From assembly GCA_934675205.1 (NCBI GenBank), contig CAKUPQ010000002.1:496001-560000 (forward strand): a stretch of DNA of 64,000 nt, read 5' to 3'. The translations under genes and the position numbers were made by a program. The stretch is from an uncultured Flavobacteriaceae bacterium. Lineage in GTDB: Bacteria; Bacteroidota; Bacteroidia; Flavobacteriales; Flavobacteriaceae. Each line of letters begins with the position of its first letter. The first letter of the stretch is position 1. Under the pieces are notes generated by a model that saw only the letters and a list, made by a program, of their open reading frames with translations, searched no databases and was not told the DNA's origin. Positions 18,249-28,484 of this stretch are shown in pieces.

Positions 18249-19067
18249 TTAATACTGCTCATTCTCATTCGGAAAATCAACAGCTTTTACATCCGTAACA
18301 TATTGTCCGATAGCGGTTGTCATTTGTTCGTACAGATTCAGGTATCGTCTTAAAAACCTTGGGTTAAATTCGTTGTTCATTCCCAACATATCGTGAATAA
18401 CGAGTACTTGTCCGTCCACTCCGTTTCCTGCTCCGATTCCGATAACGGGAATAGAGATACTTTCGGCCACTCTTTTGGCTAATTTTGCAGGTATTTTTTC
18501 CAAAACCAAAGAAAAACAACCGATTTTTTCAAGCATTTTAGCATCTTCAATAAGTCGGTTTGCCTCTTCTTCTTCTTTGGCACGAACCGTATAAGTTCCG
18601 AATTTATAGATGGATTGTGGAGTAAGCCCAAGATGTCCCATAACGGGAATTCCTGCATTTAGGATTTTTTTGATACTGTCTTTGATTTCACTTCCTCCCT
18701 CAAGTTTAACTGCGTGTCCTCCGCTTTCTTTCATAATTCGGATAGCCGAACGAAGTGCTTCTTTAGGATCGGACTGATAACTTCCGAAAGGTAAATCCAC
18801 AACAACCAAAGCCCTATGAATGGCTCTTACCACACTTGATGCGTGATAAATCATTTGGTCTAATGTGATAGGCAAAGTGGTTTCGTGTCCTGCCATTACG
18901 TTACTGGCAGAATCTCCGACTAATATAACATCAACTCCCGATTCGTCCACGATTTTAGCCATTGTAAAATCATAAGCGGTAAGCATCGAAATTTTCTCTT
19001 CGTTTTGTTTCATCTCAAACAAGGAACGGGTTGTAATACGTTTGTAATCTTTTTTTGCGACTGACAT
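18249..19067 (-). CDS. panB: 3-methyl-2-oxobutanoate hydroxymethyltransferase
   Basis: First committed step of pantothenate synthesis: transfers a hydroxymethyl group from 5,10-methylene-THF to 2-oxoisovalerate to give ketopantoate. The protein is a (beta/alpha)8 barrel with the family signatures [29 protein letters not shown] (metal-binding Asp), [20 protein letters not shown] and [16 protein letters not shown]. Full length at 272 residues. The C-terminus carries an extra tail ([17 protein letters not shown]) typical of Bacteroidota. A TACATTTG element at 19090-19097 (minus) with a TTG 17 bases further up may be its promoter. Confidence 0.97.
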   Translation of the reverse strand: MSVAKKDYKRITTRSLFEMKQNEEKISMLTAYDFTMAKIVDESGVDVILVGDSASNVMAGHETTLPITLDQMIYHASSVVRAIHRALVVVDLPFGSYQSDPKEALRSAIRIMKESGGHAVKLEGGSEIKDSIKKILNAGIPVMGHLGLTPQSIYKFGTYTVRAKEEEEANRLIEDAKMLEKIGCFSLVLEKIPAKLAKRVAESISIPVIGIGAGNGVDGQVLVIHDMLGMNNEFNPRFLRRYLNLYEQMTTAIGQYVTDVKAVDFPNENEQY

Positions 19068-19382
19068 TTTATTTTTTGTTTTTGGAGAACAAATGTATAA
19101 AAATAAAATTTAAACAATTATTTGAAAACAATATAAAAGGATGTGTTTTTCTTGATGTAATTTCTGTTAAGAATCTTGATAAATAACAATAACATAAAAA
19201 TGAAGGTGTAAATCAGAGTTTTATTGCAAAATTGTTTGTTTTGATATTATTTTTTGATGAAACATAAATCCGAAAACGATGTAGTGTTTTAGATTGTTTA
19301 TTTTTTCGTAAGGGCTTGTGAAACAAGAGAAAAATAACAAAAAAAATGTGTAAATTTACACCATTGAAATAAACAGAAATTT
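19068..19382. promoter_or_regulatory. Divergent panB-pfkA intergenic region with a perfect palindrome
   Basis: 315 bases between divergent starts, with no ORF. On the panB side is the candidate TACATTTG (19090-19097, minus). On the pfkA side, 22 bases before the ATG, is the perfect 14-base palindrome GTGTAAATTTACAC (19348-19361), whose centre TAAATTTA is one base off the -7 consensus; it may be a repressor site over the promoter. A smaller inverted repeat, CTTGTGAAACAAG, lies at 19315-19327. The remainder shows nothing I recognise. Confidence 0.5.
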
Positions 19383-20369
19383 ATGTCTAAAATAAAAAAG
19401 ATAGCGGTTTTGACCTCGGGAGGAGATGCTCCGGGTATGAATGCCGCCATTCGTGCAGTTGTGAGAACAAGTGCTTATTATCATATAGAGTGTGTCGGAA
19501 TTTATAGGGGTTATCAAGGGCTTATTGAGGGAGATTTCAAAGAAATGGGAGCAAGGAGTGTGAAAAACATCATCAATAGAGGAGGAACTATACTAAAATC
19601 AGCACGTTCTAAAGATTTTATGACAGAACAAGGACGAAAAGTTGCTTTTGAAAATATGCAGAAACAAGGCATTGATTCTTTGATAATTATTGGAGGAGAT
19701 GGAAGTTTTACGGGAGGAATGGTTTTCAGTAAGGAATTCGGAATTCCCGTAATCGGAATTCCCGGTACGATAGACAACGATATTTACGGAACAAGCCATA
19801 CTTTAGGATATGATACGGCTCTGAATACAGTTGTGGAAGTGATCGATAAAATTAGAGATACAGCCAATTCGCATAACCGCTTGTTTTTTATTGAGGTTAT
19901 GGGACGTGATGCAGGGCATATCGCTCTAAATGCAGGTATCGGAGCAGGAGCAGAAGAAATTTTGGTTCCTGAAGAAAATTTAGGTTTGGAAAGGCTTTTG
20001 GAATCTTTGGAACACAGCAAGAGGTCGGGAAAAACTTCGAGTATTGTGGTTGTGGCAGAGGGAGAAAATACCACAGGAAAAAACGTAATGGAACTCAAAG
20101 AATATGTCGAAACCAATATGCCTGAATATGATGTACGGGTTTCGGTTTTGGGACATTTGCAAAGGGGAGGAGCTCCTTCGTGTTTTGACAGGGTTTTGGC
20201 AAGTCGTTTTGGAGTTAAAGCAGTAGAGAGTCTTTTGGAGGGAAAATCAGGTTATATGGTCGGACTTCTGAACGATAAAATTGCACTTACTCCGCTCGAA
20301 AAAGCCATTAAAGGCTATTCGGGAATTGATGAAGAATTGATTAGAGTATCGGACATAATGAGCGTCTGA
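19383..20369 (+). CDS. pfkA: ATP-dependent 6-phosphofructokinase
   Basis: Phosphorylates fructose 6-phosphate to the 1,6-bisphosphate, the committed step of glycolysis. The motifs are SGGDAPGMNAAIR (12-24), GGDGS (104-108; the Gly rather than Asp marks ATP rather than pyrophosphate use), PGTIDND with catalytic Asp131, EVMGRDAGHIA, and LGHLQRGGAPS. Full length at 328 residues. It starts 22 bases after a perfect palindrome and is followed 77 bases later by gapA on the same strand, with no terminator between, so the two glycolytic genes are probably one transcript. Confidence 0.98.
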   Translation: MSKIKKIAVLTSGGDAPGMNAAIRAVVRTSAYYHIECVGIYRGYQGLIEGDFKEMGARSVKNIINRGGTILKSARSKDFMTEQGRKVAFENMQKQGIDSLIIIGGDGSFTGGMVFSKEFGIPVIGIPGTIDNDIYGTSHTLGYDTALNTVVEVIDKIRDTANSHNRLFFIEVMGRDAGHIALNAGIGAGAEEILVPEENLGLERLLESLEHSKRSGKTSSIVVVAEGENTTGKNVMELKEYVETNMPEYDVRVSVLGHLQRGGAPSCFDRVLASRFGVKAVESLLEGKSGYMVGLLNDKIALTPLEKAIKGYSGIDEELIRVSDIMSV

Positions 20370-20372
20370 AAA

Positions 20373-21442
<1,070 letters not shown>

Positions 21443-21496
21443 TATTTTTGTTTAAAGTTTAAAGTTCAAGGTTCAGAACTTTCAACTTTTACTGAT

Positions 21497-21525
21497 AAAA
21501 AGTGTCTGAATAAGGCACTTTTTTT
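21497..21525 (+). terminator. Intrinsic terminator after gapA
   Basis: Stem AAAAAGTGTC (21497-21506) with GGCACTTTTT (21514-21523), including one G-T pair, followed by more T residues. Confidence 0.85.
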
Positions 21526-21561
21526 GTTTCTTTACGTAACTTTAAACCTTAAACAAAAACT

Positions 21562-23253
21562 ATGAAAAAACTTTTAACTTTTGGCTTTTGGCTAAGGACT
21601 TCGGACTTTGGACTTCGGACTAAATTAGCTTTTGGCTTGTGCCTGATTACTCAAATTCTTTTTTCTCAAAATTTTACAAAAAGGGATTCTTTACAGGGAG
21701 GACTGCCTTTTGAACGGACTTGTTTTGATGTACAGGAATATATTATAGATATTTCTTTAGATGTTCAAAATAAAACTATTTCGGGAAAGAATTATATTGG
21801 TTTTAGAATTGTTGAAAATACTAAAAGAATCCAACTAGATTTATTTGAAAATATGAAAGTTGATGAGATAGTTCTGTTTAATGAATCAGATTTTTCTTTT
21901 GAAGAACTTTCATATATAAGAGAATATGATGCTGTTTTTATTGATTTTCCTAAGGAATTAAAGAAAGATTCTCAACAAACAATACTGTTTCATTACTCGG
22001 GAAAACCACAGGAAGCCAAAAATGCTCCTTGGGACGGAGGTTTTGTTTGGAAAAAAGACAGTAACGGAAAGCCATTTATTGGAGTAGCTGTTCAGGGAAC
22101 AGGAGCAAGTTTATGGTATCCCTGTAAAGATTCTCAAAGTGATGAACCGGAAAGTGTTACAGTTTCTGTAAAAGTTCCTGATGATTTGGTAGCTGTTAGC
22201 AATGGAAGAAAAATGTTTTCACAAAAACTTTCTAATGGATTTACAGAATGGATTTGGGAAGTAAATAACCCTATAAATAACTATAATATTACTTTAAACA
22301 TTGGAGATTATGTCCATTTTTCGGATACGTTAGATGATTTAGATATTGATTATTACGTTTTACGTGAAAACGAAGAAAAAGCAAAAAAGCATTTTGACGA
22401 TGACGTAATACCGATGTTGGAGTGTTTTCAGGAGAAATTCGGAGCATATCCTTTTAAAGAAGACAGCTATAAATTAGTGGAAACTCCGTATTTAGGAATG
22501 GAACACCAAAGTGCCATAGCTTACGGAAACCAATACAAAAAAGGTTATTTAGGTAATGATATTTCGGGAAGTGGAGTAGGGAAGCTCTTTGATTTTATCA
22601 TCATTCACGAAACCGGACACGAATGGTTTGGAAATTCGATTACGAGCAAGGATATTGCAGATATGTGGATTCACGAAGGCTTTACCACTTATTCTGAAGC
22701 GGTTTATGTGGAATGCAGGTGGGGTTATGACAAGGCAATGGATTACATCAACGGGCAAAGCCGAATGGTTGAAAACCGAAAACCGATTGTCGGGCAGTTT
22801 GGAGTGAACTTCAAACCGAAAAGTTCCGATATGTATTACAAAGGAGCTTTGATGTTGAATACAATCCGACATATTATAAATGATGACGAAAAATGGTGGC
22901 AACTGATTTTGGATTATTCCAATCACTTTAAACATCAGATAATTGAGGCAAAAGATGTCATTGAATTTTTTATCAAAGAAAGCGGAATCAATCTCCAACC
23001 TGTTTTTGAGCAATATTTGTATCATTCCGATTTACCCGAATTGCAAATCAGACCTGTTAAAAACGGATTCAATTATTCGTGGAAAACCGATGTCAAAAAC
23101 TTTGAAATGCCTGTCGAAATTACGCTAAACGGAAAAGAAATCCGTTTAAAAGCAACCAATAAACCACAGTTCTATAAAATCAAAACGAAAAAAGAAACTC
23201 TTATTGATGTTGATTTGAAGAAGTTTTATGTAACAGCAAGTTTTATAAAATAG
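21562..23253 (+). CDS. M1 family zinc metallopeptidase (secreted aminopeptidase-like)
   Basis: A 563-residue exported gluzincin. The catalytic motif is HETGH (349-353) with the third ligand Glu372 in HEGFTTYSE. The substrate-recognition stretch reads GTGASLWYPC and GMEHQSAIAYGN. Length fits the leukotriene A4 hydrolase-like short M1 enzymes rather than full PepN. The N-terminus is odd: between MKKLLTF and CLITQILFSQ lies FWLRTSDFGLRT, encoded by two copies of the ACTTCGGACT dispersed repeat in frame, lengthening the signal peptide to about 36 residues. Cleavage probably follows LFSQ. A separate transcript from gapA. Confidence 0.93.
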   Translation: MKKLLTFGFWLRTSDFGLRTKLAFGLCLITQILFSQNFTKRDSLQGGLPFERTCFDVQEYIIDISLDVQNKTISGKNYIGFRIVENTKRIQLDLFENMKVDEIVLFNESDFSFEELSYIREYDAVFIDFPKELKKDSQQTILFHYSGKPQEAKNAPWDGGFVWKKDSNGKPFIGVAVQGTGASLWYPCKDSQSDEPESVTVSVKVPDDLVAVSNGRKMFSQKLSNGFTEWIWEVNNPINNYNITLNIGDYVHFSDTLDDLDIDYYVLRENEEKAKKHFDDDVIPMLECFQEKFGAYPFKEDSYKLVETPYLGMEHQSAIAYGNQYKKGYLGNDISGSGVGKLFDFIIIHETGHEWFGNSITSKDIADMWIHEGFTTYSEAVYVECRWGYDKAMDYINGQSRMVENRKPIVGQFGVNFKPKSSDMYYKGALMLNTIRHIINDDEKWWQLILDYSNHFKHQIIEAKDVIEFFIKESGINLQPVFEQYLYHSDLPELQIRPVKNGFNYSWKTDVKNFEMPVEITLNGKEIRLKATNKPQFYKIKTKKETLIDVDLKKFYVTASFIK

Positions 23254-23283
23254 AAACTCACTACTTTACAATACCTGACAGCA

Positions 23284-23880
23284 ATGTTTTACACTTTAGA
23301 AATATTAGGAACAATAGCTTTTGCTTTTTCGGGAGCTTTGGCAGGGTTTAACAAGCGAATGGACGTTTTCGGAATTTTCATAATTGCTTTTGTAACCGCA
23401 TTAGGAGGAGGAATGTTACGAGATGTGCTTATCGGAAATACTCCGGTTGTTTGGATGAAAGATTTAACCTATCCGCTTTTGGTAACTATCGGAACGATAG
23501 TAGCTTTATTTTTCAGAAAAAAATTACTGTATTTGAGATTGTCCTTGTTTTTGTTTGATACCATCGGATTAGGGATTTTTACCATTATCGGAATCGAAAA
23601 AGGAATTGAGGCAGGACTGCACCCTGCCATTTGTATCGCTCTCGGAACGATGACTGCCTGTTTCGGAGGTGTGGTAAGGGATATTTTGTGTAATGATATT
23701 CCGGTTATTTTCCGAAAAGAAATCTATGCTACAATTTGTATTTTGGGAGGATTGGTGTTTTTTCTGTTCAAAAAAATAAACCTTTCAGACGATTTGATTT
23801 ATCTGTTTACTTCGCTTTTGATTATCGGAATACGACTTTTAGTTGTCGTAAAAAAATGGAGATTACCCAAAATAACATAA
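23284..23880 (+). CDS. TRIC-type cation channel family membrane protein (YadS-like)
   Basis: A 198-residue inner-membrane protein with six to seven helices in two similar halves. The paired signatures GGGMLRDVLIGNTP (42-55) and FGGVVRDILCNDIP mark the bacterial TRIC/UPF0126 family, homologous to trimeric intracellular potassium channels. The physiological role in bacteria is not settled. It starts 30 bases after the M1 peptidase stop and is probably co-transcribed. Its stop codon abuts, with no gap, the stop codon of lnt on the other strand, and I see no terminator between them. Confidence 0.9.
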   Translation: MFYTLEILGTIAFAFSGALAGFNKRMDVFGIFIIAFVTALGGGMLRDVLIGNTPVVWMKDLTYPLLVTIGTIVALFFRKKLLYLRLSLFLFDTIGLGIFTIIGIEKGIEAGLHPAICIALGTMTACFGGVVRDILCNDIPVIFRKEIYATICILGGLVFFLFKKINLSDDLIYLFTSLLIIGIRLLVVVKKWRLPKIT

Positions 23881-25521
23881 TCAGATCCTTTTGCTGAAAA
23901 TCAACAGCACAAGTAAAACCCCAACTATTAAAACCGAAATTTTAGCAATATAATCTCCTAACAAAACATATAGCGTTTGTTTTTGGTTTAGGGTTACTTT
24001 TCCTAACAAGGCTGTTTTTTCGTTGTATTTGGTTTGGCTTATGATTTCTCCTTTTTGGTTGATAAAAGCCGAAATTCCTGTGTTGGCACTTCGTGCGATG
24101 TCTTTTCGGGTTTCGATAGCTCGAAGTCGTGCTAACGACAAATGCTGTTTGTGTGCTTGAGTTCCTGTTTCAACACTTCGTTCAATTTCATTAAAAAATT
24201 CTTTTCCGAATAATTCAAAAAATTGTCTTTTTCCTTGAGGTCGAGCTTTATCCCACCACGCATCATTGGTAATAATGGCTAAAAATTCCGCTCCATTTTT
24301 TACATATCCCGTAACATATTCCCCATAAACCGATTCGTAACAGATAATCGGAGCAACTTTTGTTCCGTCATTTCCTGTAAAAACACTCCGTTCTTTCTGG
24401 ATGGTTTTAACCGAAATTGTTCCTCCCAAATCAAGCATTATATTTCCTAAAATCGGCTCTAAAATCGGTTTGAGTGGAAAAGTTTCAATTCCGGCTACGA
24501 GTTTTGATTTGTAGTATTTCTGCAACTGGTAATCTTCATTCATAAAAATTGCCATATTGTACGAATTATACCAAAACTCCTGATGTTTGTTAGAATAAAT
24601 CGTTTTTTGAGTTTCGTCCGTAAACAAATCATAAGTGTCAATTCCCCACAAAAACTGAACATTTGGGTGTTTGTTGATATAAGTTCGCAAAGTTTGAGGA
24701 ACATCGGAATACAAAAAATGATTAAACGGAAGATTCTCTGCCAAAACTGTTTCAGGTGCAATGACAAATTCAGTTGTTGGAGTGATGATTTTATCGGTTT
24801 CTTCCAACAAAAGTTTTGTAACCGAAGTATTCGTATAGTTATATTTTTCGGAGTAAGGGTCAATATTCGGTTGTAAGACAATCACTTCTTTTTGCTTACC
24901 TTTTACTTCGTAAAAATGAAACATTATCAAAGAAACCACTATCGGAATTCCGACAAAAAGGGCAAATTTCGGGAGCAGTTGTTTGATTTTTTTTTCGTTT
25001 GATAATCCGTAAAAAACAAAAGCATTCACAAGTAAAACCCATAAGCTCCCTCCGAAAGTTCCTGTGAATTCATACCATTGTATCCAAGTGATATTTTCGG
25101 AAAATACATTTCCGAGATTCAGCCAGGGCCACGAAAAATCCCAATGTAAGTGCAGGTATTCAAAACTCATCCAAAGGGCTGTCAAAAACAACAAACTCCG
25201 TTTTTGAGAAAATCGTTTAGCCGAAATATGATACATCAAAAACACCAAACTCATCATCAGAGAGTTAAACAAATTGGCAAACAACATTCCGAACAAATCC
25301 GCATAGTAAATCCAGCCTGTTGTGATAAGATTCCAAATCAGAAAAGTCAGATAAGCATACCCGAAAACTCTCCATTTTGTGTTTTTGTAGGTTATTCTGA
25401 TATTTTGTTCAACAAACAAAAGCGGAACAAAAGCCACAAAAATAAATATCGGAAATCCGTAAGTCGTCCAACTTACCGAAAATAAAATCCCTGATAGTAT
25501 TACTAATAGTACATTTTTCAT
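23881..25521 (-). CDS. lnt: Apolipoprotein N-acyltransferase
   Basis: Adds the third acyl chain to the N-terminal Cys of lipoproteins at the inner membrane. The N-terminal half is a set of hydrophobic helices; the C-terminal half is the periplasmic nitrilase domain with catalytic Glu257 (IAPETVLAE), Lys near 338 (QKYYKSKLVAG) and Cys394 (APIICYES). Start: the frame opens with a TTG at 25542, but the seven residues before ATG 25521 come from an ACAGATTT repeat, so I use 25521 (547 residues). The window encodes several lipoproteins that would be substrates. Confidence 0.95.
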   Translation of the reverse strand: MKNVLLVILSGILFSVSWTTYGFPIFIFVAFVPLLFVEQNIRITYKNTKWRVFGYAYLTFLIWNLITTGWIYYADLFGMLFANLFNSLMMSLVFLMYHISAKRFSQKRSLLFLTALWMSFEYLHLHWDFSWPWLNLGNVFSENITWIQWYEFTGTFGGSLWVLLVNAFVFYGLSNEKKIKQLLPKFALFVGIPIVVSLIMFHFYEVKGKQKEVIVLQPNIDPYSEKYNYTNTSVTKLLLEETDKIITPTTEFVIAPETVLAENLPFNHFLYSDVPQTLRTYINKHPNVQFLWGIDTYDLFTDETQKTIYSNKHQEFWYNSYNMAIFMNEDYQLQKYYKSKLVAGIETFPLKPILEPILGNIMLDLGGTISVKTIQKERSVFTGNDGTKVAPIICYESVYGEYVTGYVKNGAEFLAIITNDAWWDKARPQGKRQFFELFGKEFFNEIERSVETGTQAHKQHLSLARLRAIETRKDIARSANTGISAFINQKGEIISQTKYNEKTALLGKVTLNQKQTLYVLLGDYIAKISVLIVGVLLVLLIFSKRI

Positions 25522-25561
25522 TTTAAACACAGATTTCCACAAATTTACACAGATTTATATA

Positions 25562-28399
25562 TCACAACCATTTTCGGGTAACTAAATTTAGGAGTGTATT
25601 CGGAGCAATGGTAATCACAAAACGAATGTGTTCGTGATAGTTCGGTTGTCCGACTTCCCAGCCCAGATTGGAATAAACAGGAAAATATACCTCAAAATAA
25701 TCTGTAACCAGATTTAGACGGATTCCGCTATCGTACAGAAATTCAGGACTTGAATATCTGTTTTTGATAAATCCGAAATCAGAATACACCTCAATCCAGT
25801 TCCAAATATTAAAGCTCACATTGGTCGAGGCAATCCATTGATTGGCATACGGAATGAGCTTTGATTTGAAACCTCCCTCTGTGGTTATGTATTGTTGGGA
25901 AAAGAAACCCGTATTTTCCGAACGTCCGTAAAAGTTGTAATCGAACATATAATCCGTAGGTCGGTCGGTTGCAAAGCTGAAAAAGTCCGAAGTCGTATTT
26001 CGATAGGTAAACATTCCTGCAAAAAATCTCAAATTGAGCTGTCTGTTGTTGTTGTACAGCTTTCGGAATTCAATTTCGGAAGATAATTTCCCGAAAAGAT
26101 TAGACAGCTGAACATCAGTCTGAAAACTGAAATGCTTGGTTATTTCCTGTTGAAAATTACTATAACGAACATTAAAAACCGAGTAATTTTCGTCTTTCAG
26201 ATTTAAGGCAAAATCACTTTTTTCCCGATGTACGTTTACGTGCCGTATAAAAATCAACTGTTTTTTATTATCTCTGAAATTTGGTTCACGAATCCTGAAA
26301 AGTACAGAGGGAATAATCCTGGTATAAGTCGCATCAGGTGCGTAATGATAGTAATTGGCTTGTAATCCGTAGTTTACGGAATACAGATTGCCTTCCCGAA
26401 TCAAATTTTCATAACCGATATATGAAGAACCGACAATCGTTTGCTGTGTAAAAGAATACAAAGGAGAAACGTCAAAAACCAAAGATTTCCGAAGCAGTGA
26501 TTTGTTCGACAACCGCATTCCGAGAGCTACTCCGTTGTACAGATTATACCTAAAATCAGGAATGTAAAATAGCTGGTTCTTCGTTGGGTCTTCAAAATCC
26601 TTGAAAAGTGTAAATTTAAGCGGTCGGTTTTGATGGAAAAATCCCTTTAAACTCTTGGAATTATTCCGCATATTGTATTCGGGAATTTTTTGGTCGTAAT
26701 TGATAATCAGTCGGTCAAAATTTTCGTTTTTTACCGAAAATATACTGTCTGTGGTAATGTTTTCGTACCAATTTTTAAAAACGATTTCGTTGTCTTTTAT
26801 CCCAAAAACCGAAACGGGAACAGTAGCTTGTCCTTTATTTTTTAGAGTAAATTTAACAGAATCTTTATCTTTTCTGACTTTGGATATTTTGTAGTCAATC
26901 AGATTTCGGGTATGTATGACATCATCAAAATACCAATCTATATTTTTTTGGGTTTTTGATTTCAAAACAGCTTTAAAATCCTGTTCGGAGGTTTGTTTTT
27001 TCTGATTCAGAGCAAAAAAATCTCTAACGGATTGGTCTAAAATTCCCTGTTCCAAAAAATCTTCCAAATATTTCAAATCCAATCCTGCCTTGTATTTTCC
27101 TGCAATCTGTTCGTTGAATTTGATAAGTTCATTTTTCGGACTTCCTGTGGGTTGGTCTAAATTTCGTCGAGCCATCATCAGGTACAAATAATAAAATTGG
27201 TCTTTGAAATTCATTTTCGTACCGTAAAATCCGTTAAGAATTTTCAGGTTCGAAACATTTCCCAACATTTTCATTTCGGGATAAAATTCCTCAAGATATT
27301 CCATAATCAGGTACATTTCGATAGCATTAGCAATCCAATTATCTTTTCGGAAATCAATATTCAAACCCGAAATGACATAATTTTCGGTATAGGTTTTCAA
27401 AAATTTAAGTTCGTACAGAAAAGTATCTGGAAACGGACGCAAAAAAGAAGGGAGTTGATTGAGTCCGTAAAACGGATTTTTTCGGTAATCCGCATCAGAA
27501 ACCACAATCTTTTTTTGATTGATTTGTCCGAGTCGGTTGTGCGTAAAAGTTACGATTTTATCAATGATAAGAGCTGTTCCGAATTCGTCAATATTTTCGT
27601 CAAACAAATTGGTTTCGACCTCCATAAAACTGTTTTTAAAACTCTTAAAAGTAGTTTTGGGTTCCACAGCCAAATAGACCGAATTGATGTTTTGTCCGAC
27701 TAAAACAAACTTGTTTTCGTCTGTTTTTTTTGTCAAAAGATTTGAGGTGATTTCTACATATCGTTCTGATTCAAAGTTGATTATAAAATCAGTAAGAGCA
27801 TTCGGAGCATCGTTCAGATTTTCGTTGCTGTACCTCAAAAAATTGTTGTTTTCTATCCTTGCAGGAAACAAAAGCCAATTCTGAACTTCGATTTTTCCGT
27901 TGGAATCAAATCCGTAACGAGTAAATTTTTCGTGAGGTAGTTTTACTTCGTAATGAATTTTAAGCGTAATTTTTTCGTTCGGATTCAGAAACTCTTTCAG
28001 ATAAACCTCTACCAAATCAACTTGTTTTTCGACTCTGTAATATTCCATCGGATTGTCGTTGTTGTCCGTTAGGGAATAAATTGTGGTTTTTCCTAATTCG
28101 CTTTCGGAGGCATAATAAAAACTACGGACAAATTCGTCCGAAAAGCGTTTTGCCAAAGCGGAATTTTTAGACGAAAAAGCATTGTTCCAATCGTTGAGGA
28201 TAATTTTTTTCAGAGGAATTTCAGATGTGTTTTTAAATGTAAGTGTTTGATATACAGCAAAAAAAGCTTCATCGGATTTCAAACGAACCTCAACCTCGGA
28301 ATGATGTTGTGCCTTTAGGCTGAAAACCGAAAAAAGTAAAAAGATAAAAAGTGTAAATCTATATAAGCTCAAACCTGTTTTATAATTATTTAGCCACAT
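25562..28399 (-). CDS. M1-peptidase-like protein without HExxH, fused to an outer-membrane barrel-like region
   Basis: A 945-residue exported protein (signal ends near LKAQ). Residues about 30-500 follow the M1 aminopeptidase layout seen in flavobacterial proteins often labelled metalloprotease, but I find no HExxH anywhere; the region where the third zinc ligand would sit reads NWIANAIEMYLIMEYLEEF. From about 580 the sequence alternates aromatic strands and turns (for example SYIGYENLIREGNLYSVNYG) and ends in W-L, typical of an outer-membrane beta-barrel. I infer a peptidase-like surface or periplasmic domain on a barrel; activity is doubtful. The ATG at 28399 is preferred to 28432, whose extra residues MIYICASVAKK are repeat-derived. 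Confidence 0.8.
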   Translation of the reverse strand: MWLNNYKTGLSLYRFTLFIFLLFSVFSLKAQHHSEVEVRLKSDEAFFAVYQTLTFKNTSEIPLKKIILNDWNNAFSSKNSALAKRFSDEFVRSFYYASESELGKTTIYSLTDNNDNPMEYYRVEKQVDLVEVYLKEFLNPNEKITLKIHYEVKLPHEKFTRYGFDSNGKIEVQNWLLFPARIENNNFLRYSNENLNDAPNALTDFIINFESERYVEITSNLLTKKTDENKFVLVGQNINSVYLAVEPKTTFKSFKNSFMEVETNLFDENIDEFGTALIIDKIVTFTHNRLGQINQKKIVVSDADYRKNPFYGLNQLPSFLRPFPDTFLYELKFLKTYTENYVISGLNIDFRKDNWIANAIEMYLIMEYLEEFYPEMKMLGNVSNLKILNGFYGTKMNFKDQFYYLYLMMARRNLDQPTGSPKNELIKFNEQIAGKYKAGLDLKYLEDFLEQGILDQSVRDFFALNQKKQTSEQDFKAVLKSKTQKNIDWYFDDVIHTRNLIDYKISKVRKDKDSVKFTLKNKGQATVPVSVFGIKDNEIVFKNWYENITTDSIFSVKNENFDRLIINYDQKIPEYNMRNNSKSLKGFFHQNRPLKFTLFKDFEDPTKNQLFYIPDFRYNLYNGVALGMRLSNKSLLRKSLVFDVSPLYSFTQQTIVGSSYIGYENLIREGNLYSVNYGLQANYYHYAPDATYTRIIPSVLFRIREPNFRDNKKQLIFIRHVNVHREKSDFALNLKDENYSVFNVRYSNFQQEITKHFSFQTDVQLSNLFGKLSSEIEFRKLYNNNRQLNLRFFAGMFTYRNTTSDFFSFATDRPTDYMFDYNFYGRSENTGFFSQQYITTEGGFKSKLIPYANQWIASTNVSFNIWNWIEVYSDFGFIKNRYSSPEFLYDSGIRLNLVTDYFEVYFPVYSNLGWEVGQPNYHEHIRFVITIAPNTLLNLVTRKWL

Positions 28400-28479
28400 T
28401 TTTTTAGCCACAGATGCACAGATATAAATCAAAAATTAAAGTTTTAAGAAAATCATCTGTGCATCTGTGGCTAAAAAAA
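28399..28479. repeat. Long perfect inverted repeat (AGCCACAGATGCACAGAT type)
   Basis: Arms 28399-28423 and 28455-28479 are perfect reverse complements over 25 bases, with a 31-base AT-rich loop. It fills the gap between two minus-strand genes. Related text with TCTGTG and GTGGCTAAA occurs at 25530-25557, 52021-52042 and 56933-57008, so it belongs to a dispersed family. It may act as a terminator or an mRNA-stabilising hairpin. Confidence 0.9.
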
Positions 28480-28484
28480 CGCAA

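Noticed and set aside
27197..27703. 168-codon open frame antisense to the M1-like gene
   Set aside because: It is an AT-rich shadow frame of Phe/Ile/Lys composition with no recognisable domain.
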